DNA from: Salegentibacter_A chungangensis
GTDB taxonomy: Bacteria > Bacteroidota > Bacteroidia > Flavobacteriales > Flavobacteriaceae
NCBI RefSeq assembly: GCF_042678405.1
Contig: NZ_JBHTLI010000001.1
Coordinates: forward strand, 124,001-188,000
Length of the DNA stretch: 64,000 nt
Direction of reading: 5' to 3'
A program made the translations under genes and the position numbers. Below the pieces are notes generated by a model, which was not told where the DNA came from, made no database searches, and worked only from the letters and a program-made list of their open reading frames with translations. How positions within the stretch are numbered: the first letter of the stretch is position 1; each line of letters begins with the position of its first letter. Positions 60,706 to 64,000 of the stretch are shown here, piece by piece.

Positions 60706-60736
60706 CAAATTTAAAACAAACTTTTTGTTACACAAA
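60706..60736 (-). promoter_or_regulatory. Promoter of tRNA-Gln
   Basis: On the minus strand TTTG (60736-60733), a 19-base spacer and TAAATTTG (60713-60706) match the Bacteroidota promoter in both elements and spacing. The tRNA begins 17 bases later, consistent with a start just upstream of its 5' end. Confidence 0.7.
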
Positions 60737-60923
60737 TTTTTTATTGAAAAATCGATGATTTTTTTCAGGCCTTTTTTGACCGGATTTGGACCTATATCAT
60801 CCCGAAATCTCCAGACCTCACATTTTCAGCAGTTTTAAAAAATAAACGCTTTTAAACTACGTTACTAAAGCATTCCCATATTTATTATTAAATTCGCCAC
60901 TCAGGATACAACATTACTACAAA

Positions 60924-63900
60924 ATGACAGATTTCAACTTTGGAAAGTGGAGTAAGATACTCGGATGGATAGTATTTTTTATCGCACTTACCACTTACAC
61001 CGCTACCCTGGAACCAACAGCCAGCTTCTGGGATGCCGGAGAATATATTGCTACAGCTGCAAATCTTGAAGTAGGTCACCCTCCGGGAGCCCCTTTCTAC
61101 CAGATGATGGGAGCTTTCTTTGCTACCTTCGCAACCGATGCCGATCAGGTGGCACTAATGGTCAACTTTATGTCCGGACTCGCCAGCGCCTTCACCATCC
61201 TGTTTATGTTCTGGTCCTTATGTATGCTTATTTTAAAGATCGCAGGCCCAAGGGAAAATATGAGCAGCAGTGGCAAGATCGCGGTTTTAGGAAGCGCAGC
61301 CGTTGGAGCACTTAGTTTCACGTTCACTGACAGTTTCTGGTTCAGCGCCGTAGAAGCCGAAGTATATGCTATGGCTTCCTGCTTTATGTCTGTACTGTTC
61401 TATCTTGGCCTTCTATGGGAGAGAGATATGTTTAACCTCAGGGGAAACCGCTGGCTAATCCTAATATCCCTTGTTGTCGGATTATCATTCGGGGTGCATT
61501 TTATGGCCCTGCTAACCCTCCCGGCAATAGGCTTCTTATACTTCTTCAAAAACTATAAAAAGGTAACTGCTAAGAATTTTATAATTGCCAATATTGTAGT
61601 AGTTGCAGTACTCTTATTCATATTTAAGCTGCTCCTGCCTTATACCCTAACCTTTTTCGCTGCTTCTGAAGTTTTCTTCACTAACTCGGTTGGGCTGCCT
61701 TTTAACTCGGGAACCATTATAGCCTTTCTGGTTATAGTCGCTGCTTTTTATTACGGAATAACCTATACTAGAAAGAAGAATTATTTTCAGCTAAACACCC
61801 TACTGCTTTGCATCCTTTTTATCCTGATAGGTTTTTCAAGCTGGATAATGCTTCCGGTACGCTCTAACGCACCAACAATCATTAACGAGAACAGTCCGGA
61901 TAACGCCAGGGAACTTCTGGCCTATTACAACAGGGAACAATATGGCGAAACCCATCTTTTTTACGGCCCTCAGTTCTCTGAAATGTATTCCGGTCTGGAC
62001 CCTGATAATCCTTATGAGGACGCCAAGCCTAAATATGAAAAAGACGAAGAGCTCGGAAAGTATGTGATCGTAAACGATTACAAGAACGCCAAGCAAAACC
62101 TTGACGACAGCCACAAAGCGCTGCTTCCAAGAATGTGGAGCGGAGACCACGCGGCAAATTATATGGAATTCACAGGTCCGCTGGACTTTACCATAAAACC
62201 CGAATACCAGAACGAACAAAGGCTGGTGAATGCCATCAACGATTTTAAGAATAAGTATTCACAGGGGCGAATGGATAACACCGATTATCACAACTTCCTG
62301 AAACAATTCGGCAACTACCTGAATGTGGAAAAGCCTTCCGCAGCCGCTAACTTTGCTTACCTGCTGGAATACCAGATTGGTTATATGTACTGGCGCTACT
62401 TTATGTGGAATTTCGTGGGCCGCCAGGATGATGTTCAGGGAAAATATACCGACCTTAACGGGAACTGGTTAAGCGGAATAGATTTCATAGACAAGATGCA
62501 CCTCGGGCCACAGGAAAACCTGCCAAGTGACATTAAAAACAACAAAGCCAGGAACACTTATTATTTCCTTCCATTAATATTAGGCTTAATAGGCCTGGTT
62601 TTTCAGTTTAATAAAGACAAGAATAACTTCTGGGTCTTACTGGTATTCTTCCTGTTCACGGGGATCGCCCTTAAGATCTACCTCAACGAACGACCATTCG
62701 AGCCGCGCGAGAGAGATTATGCGCTCGTTGGTTCCTTTTATGTCTTTGCTATTTGGATAGGCTTTGGGGTTTATGCCCTATATGATATGATCAAGCAGTA
62801 TATAAAACCTAAGATCGCTGCGCCGGTGGCAATTGTGGTATCGCTACTTGCAGTGCCGACCTTACTGGCTTCTGAAAACTGGGATGATCACGACCGTTCG
62901 GGACGCTACACAGCCCGAGCTATGGCTAAAATGTACCTGGATTCGGTAGACGAGAACGGTATTATCTTTACCATTGGTGACAATGACACGTTTGCTCTCT
63001 GGTATGCCCAGCAGGTAGAACACTACCGTACCGATGTTAGGGTGATAAACACCAGCCTTTTCGCGACCGACTGGTATATAGATCAGATGAAGCGAAAAGC
63101 CTTCGATAGCGACCCTATTCCTTCTCAGTTCGAACAAGACGATTACTACGGAAAAAATGACGCGGTCTTCTTTAGAGAAATTACCCAGGACACCATTAGC
63201 CTGAAGACCTGGCTCAATTATGTACAGAATGATGACCCAAGAACTAAAGCTGAGCTTCAAAGCGGGCAAATGGTAAATACCTTCCCGTCCAAATACGTAA
63301 AGATCCCTGTAGATAAACAGACCGTACTGGAGAACGGGATAGTTAACGAAAAAAATGCCGGTAAGATCGAGGATGAGATAATTCTGGAGATAGGTAGTCA
63401 GATCATATATAAAAACAGGTTGCTGATGCTGGATATCCTCGCAAACAACAACTGGGAAAGACCTATCTACTTTACCGGCGGGAGCTTTAAAGACGAAGAC
63501 TATCTTTGGCTGAAAGACTACCTTCAGCTGGAAGGCGTAGCCTATAAACTGGTCCCTATAAAAACCCCGGTAAACCCCCGAAATCCTTTTGATATGGGTA
63601 GGATCAATACCGATAAGATGTATAATATCGTGAAGAACTGGGACTGGGGCAATATGGGAGATCCGGATATTTATCACGATCCCGAAACCCGCAAGAACTC
63701 TATTACTTACCGAAGCAATCTCGCAAGGCTGGTAGAAAACCTTCTTAACGAAGGTGACACTGCAAGAGCCGAAGAGATACTTGACCTCGGGATGGAAAAA
63801 ATGCCTGTAGATTACTATGGTTATTACACTCTTCTGGAGCCATTCATCAACGGCTACTATCAGGTTGGTGAAAAGGAAAAAGCCCGGGAGCTGTGGAATA

Positions 63901-64000
63901 AAGTTGCCACTAAATACCAGGAAAGCCTGGAATACTACAGCAGTTGGGATGTAGACAGGCAGTATCGTTTTGCCGATGAGATCATTACAGATATAGAACG
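60924..64000 (+). CDS. DUF2723-family membrane protein (C-terminus beyond right edge)
   Basis: About 1025 residues are visible. The N-terminus is highly typical of DUF2723: WIVFFIALTTYTATLEPTASFWDAGEYIATAANLEVGHPPGAPFYQMMGAFF, a GT-C-like fold with the acidic pair DAGE in the first loop, then about a dozen membrane helices. The second half is soluble and extracytoplasmic (GIIFTIGDNDTFALWYAQQVEHYRTDVRVINTSLFATDWY) and ends with TPR-like helices. Family members are thought to be protein O-mannosyl or O-glycosyltransferases of Bacteroidota. A TAAATTCG -7-like sequence is at 60889-60896. Upstream bases 60740-60880 show nothing definite. Confidence 0.94.
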   Translation, partial: MTDFNFGKWSKILGWIVFFIALTTYTATLEPTASFWDAGEYIATAANLEVGHPPGAPFYQMMGAFFATFATDADQVALMVNFMSGLASAFTILFMFWSLCMLILKIAGPRENMSSSGKIAVLGSAAVGALSFTFTDSFWFSAVEAEVYAMASCFMSVLFYLGLLWERDMFNLRGNRWLILISLVVGLSFGVHFMALLTLPAIGFLYFFKNYKKVTAKNFIIANIVVVAVLLFIFKLLLPYTLTFFAASEVFFTNSVGLPFNSGTIIAFLVIVAAFYYGITYTRKKNYFQLNTLLLCILFILIGFSSWIMLPVRSNAPTIINENSPDNARELLAYYNREQYGETHLFYGPQFSEMYSGLDPDNPYEDAKPKYEKDEELGKYVIVNDYKNAKQNLDDSHKALLPRMWSGDHAANYMEFTGPLDFTIKPEYQNEQRLVNAINDFKNKYSQGRMDNTDYHNFLKQFGNYLNVEKPSAAANFAYLLEYQIGYMYWRYFMWNFVGRQDDVQGKYTDLNGNWLSGIDFIDKMHLGPQENLPSDIKNNKARNTYYFLPLILGLIGLVFQFNKDKNNFWVLLVFFLFTGIALKIYLNERPFEPRERDYALVGSFYVFAIWIGFGVYALYDMIKQYIKPKIAAPVAIVVSLLAVPTLLASENWDDHDRSGRYTARAMAKMYLDSVDENGIIFTIGDNDTFALWYAQQVEHYRTDVRVINTSLFATDWYIDQMKRKAFDSDPIPSQFEQDDYYGKNDAVFFREITQDTISLKTWLNYVQNDDPRTKAELQSGQMVNTFPSKYVKIPVDKQTVLENGIVNEKNAGKIEDEIILEIGSQIIYKNRLLMLDILANNNWERPIYFTGGSFKDEDYLWLKDYLQLEGVAYKLVPIKTPVNPRNPFDMGRINTDKMYNIVKNWDWGNMGDPDIYHDPETRKNSITYRSNLARLVENLLNEGDTARAEEILDLGMEKMPVDYYGYYTLLEPFINGYYQVGEKEKARELWNKVATKYQESLEYYSSWDVDRQYRFADEIITDIE

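Noticed and set aside
60756..60767. TGATTTTTTTCA, a TGA-N6-TCA match before the DUF2723 gene
   Set aside because: The inner bases are not palindromic, it is a T-run, and no -7 element lies 23 bases away; chance match in AT-rich DNA.

Overview
The window comes from a member of the Bacteroidota, most probably a Flavobacteriaceae genome of the Gramella/Salegentibacter/Zunongwangia type. The reasons are a sprA gene (type IX secretion and gliding), an alternative complex III operon feeding an aa3 oxidase, a DUF2723 membrane protein, a UpxY-type NusG paralogue beside a capsule locus, SPOR and YceI proteins, and promoters of the Bacteroidota type (-33 TTG/TTTG, -7 TAnnTTTG) with almost no Shine-Dalgarno sequences. 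No insertion sequence, prophage, CRISPR array or rRNA was seen. Species assignment is inference.

Layout, left to right. (1) 1-13.3 kb, minus strand, housekeeping: sprA (cut by the left edge), ruvA, maeB (malic enzyme fused to a phosphotransacetylase-like domain), queG, a small lipoprotein, an unusual DUF4242 + cyclase-homology + AraC regulator, a cytochrome P450 and ruvB. (2) 13.3-25.2 kb: a complete respiratory operon actA-B-C-D-E-F followed by cytochrome c oxidase subunits II and I, closed by a terminator. (3) 25.4-34.6 kb: a SPOR protein, the rimP-nusA-infB operon with an attenuator-like hairpin in its leader, a UspA protein, an AsmA-like protein, a phosphoesterase and small unknown proteins. 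(4) 34.6-51.8 kb: a Wzx/Wzy-type surface polysaccharide locus, all on the minus strand. In transcription order it is a UpxY/NusG-like antiterminator, a CHASE-PAS histidine kinase and single receiver, a 668-base leader and regulatory region, a TviB/TviC nucleotide-sugar pair, flippase, acetyltransferase, glycosyltransferases, Wzy, initiating transferase, Wza, Wzc and Wzi. The central part (about 40.6-45.8 kb) is clearly more AT-rich than its surroundings. (5) 52.1-60.4 kb: YceI - outer-membrane barrel - YceI - CoA-transferase, thioredoxin, a small membrane protein with a group III truncated haemoglobin, UspA, and a hybrid receiver-CRP regulator with its histidine kinase. (6) 60.6-64 kb: tRNA-Gln and a DUF2723 protein cut by the right edge.

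The most interesting signal is in part 5. Three separate promoters (before the first yceI, before the membrane protein/haemoglobin pair, and before uspA) each carry a TGA-N6-TCA palindrome exactly 23 bases upstream of a TAnnTTTG-like -7 element. This is the geometry of a CRP/FNR-family activator site, and a receiver-CRP fusion with its kinase is encoded next door. I infer a small local regulon, possibly responding to oxygen, redox or energy state. The second interesting set is the capsule control region: an RfaH/UpxY-type regulator upstream, a JUMPStart/ops-like stretch in the leader, and TACGG...CCGTA palindromes upstream of both the antiterminator gene and the capsule operon.

Everything here was read by eye. 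Domain names rest on motif recognition, not searches; promoter and hairpin calls are pattern matches.
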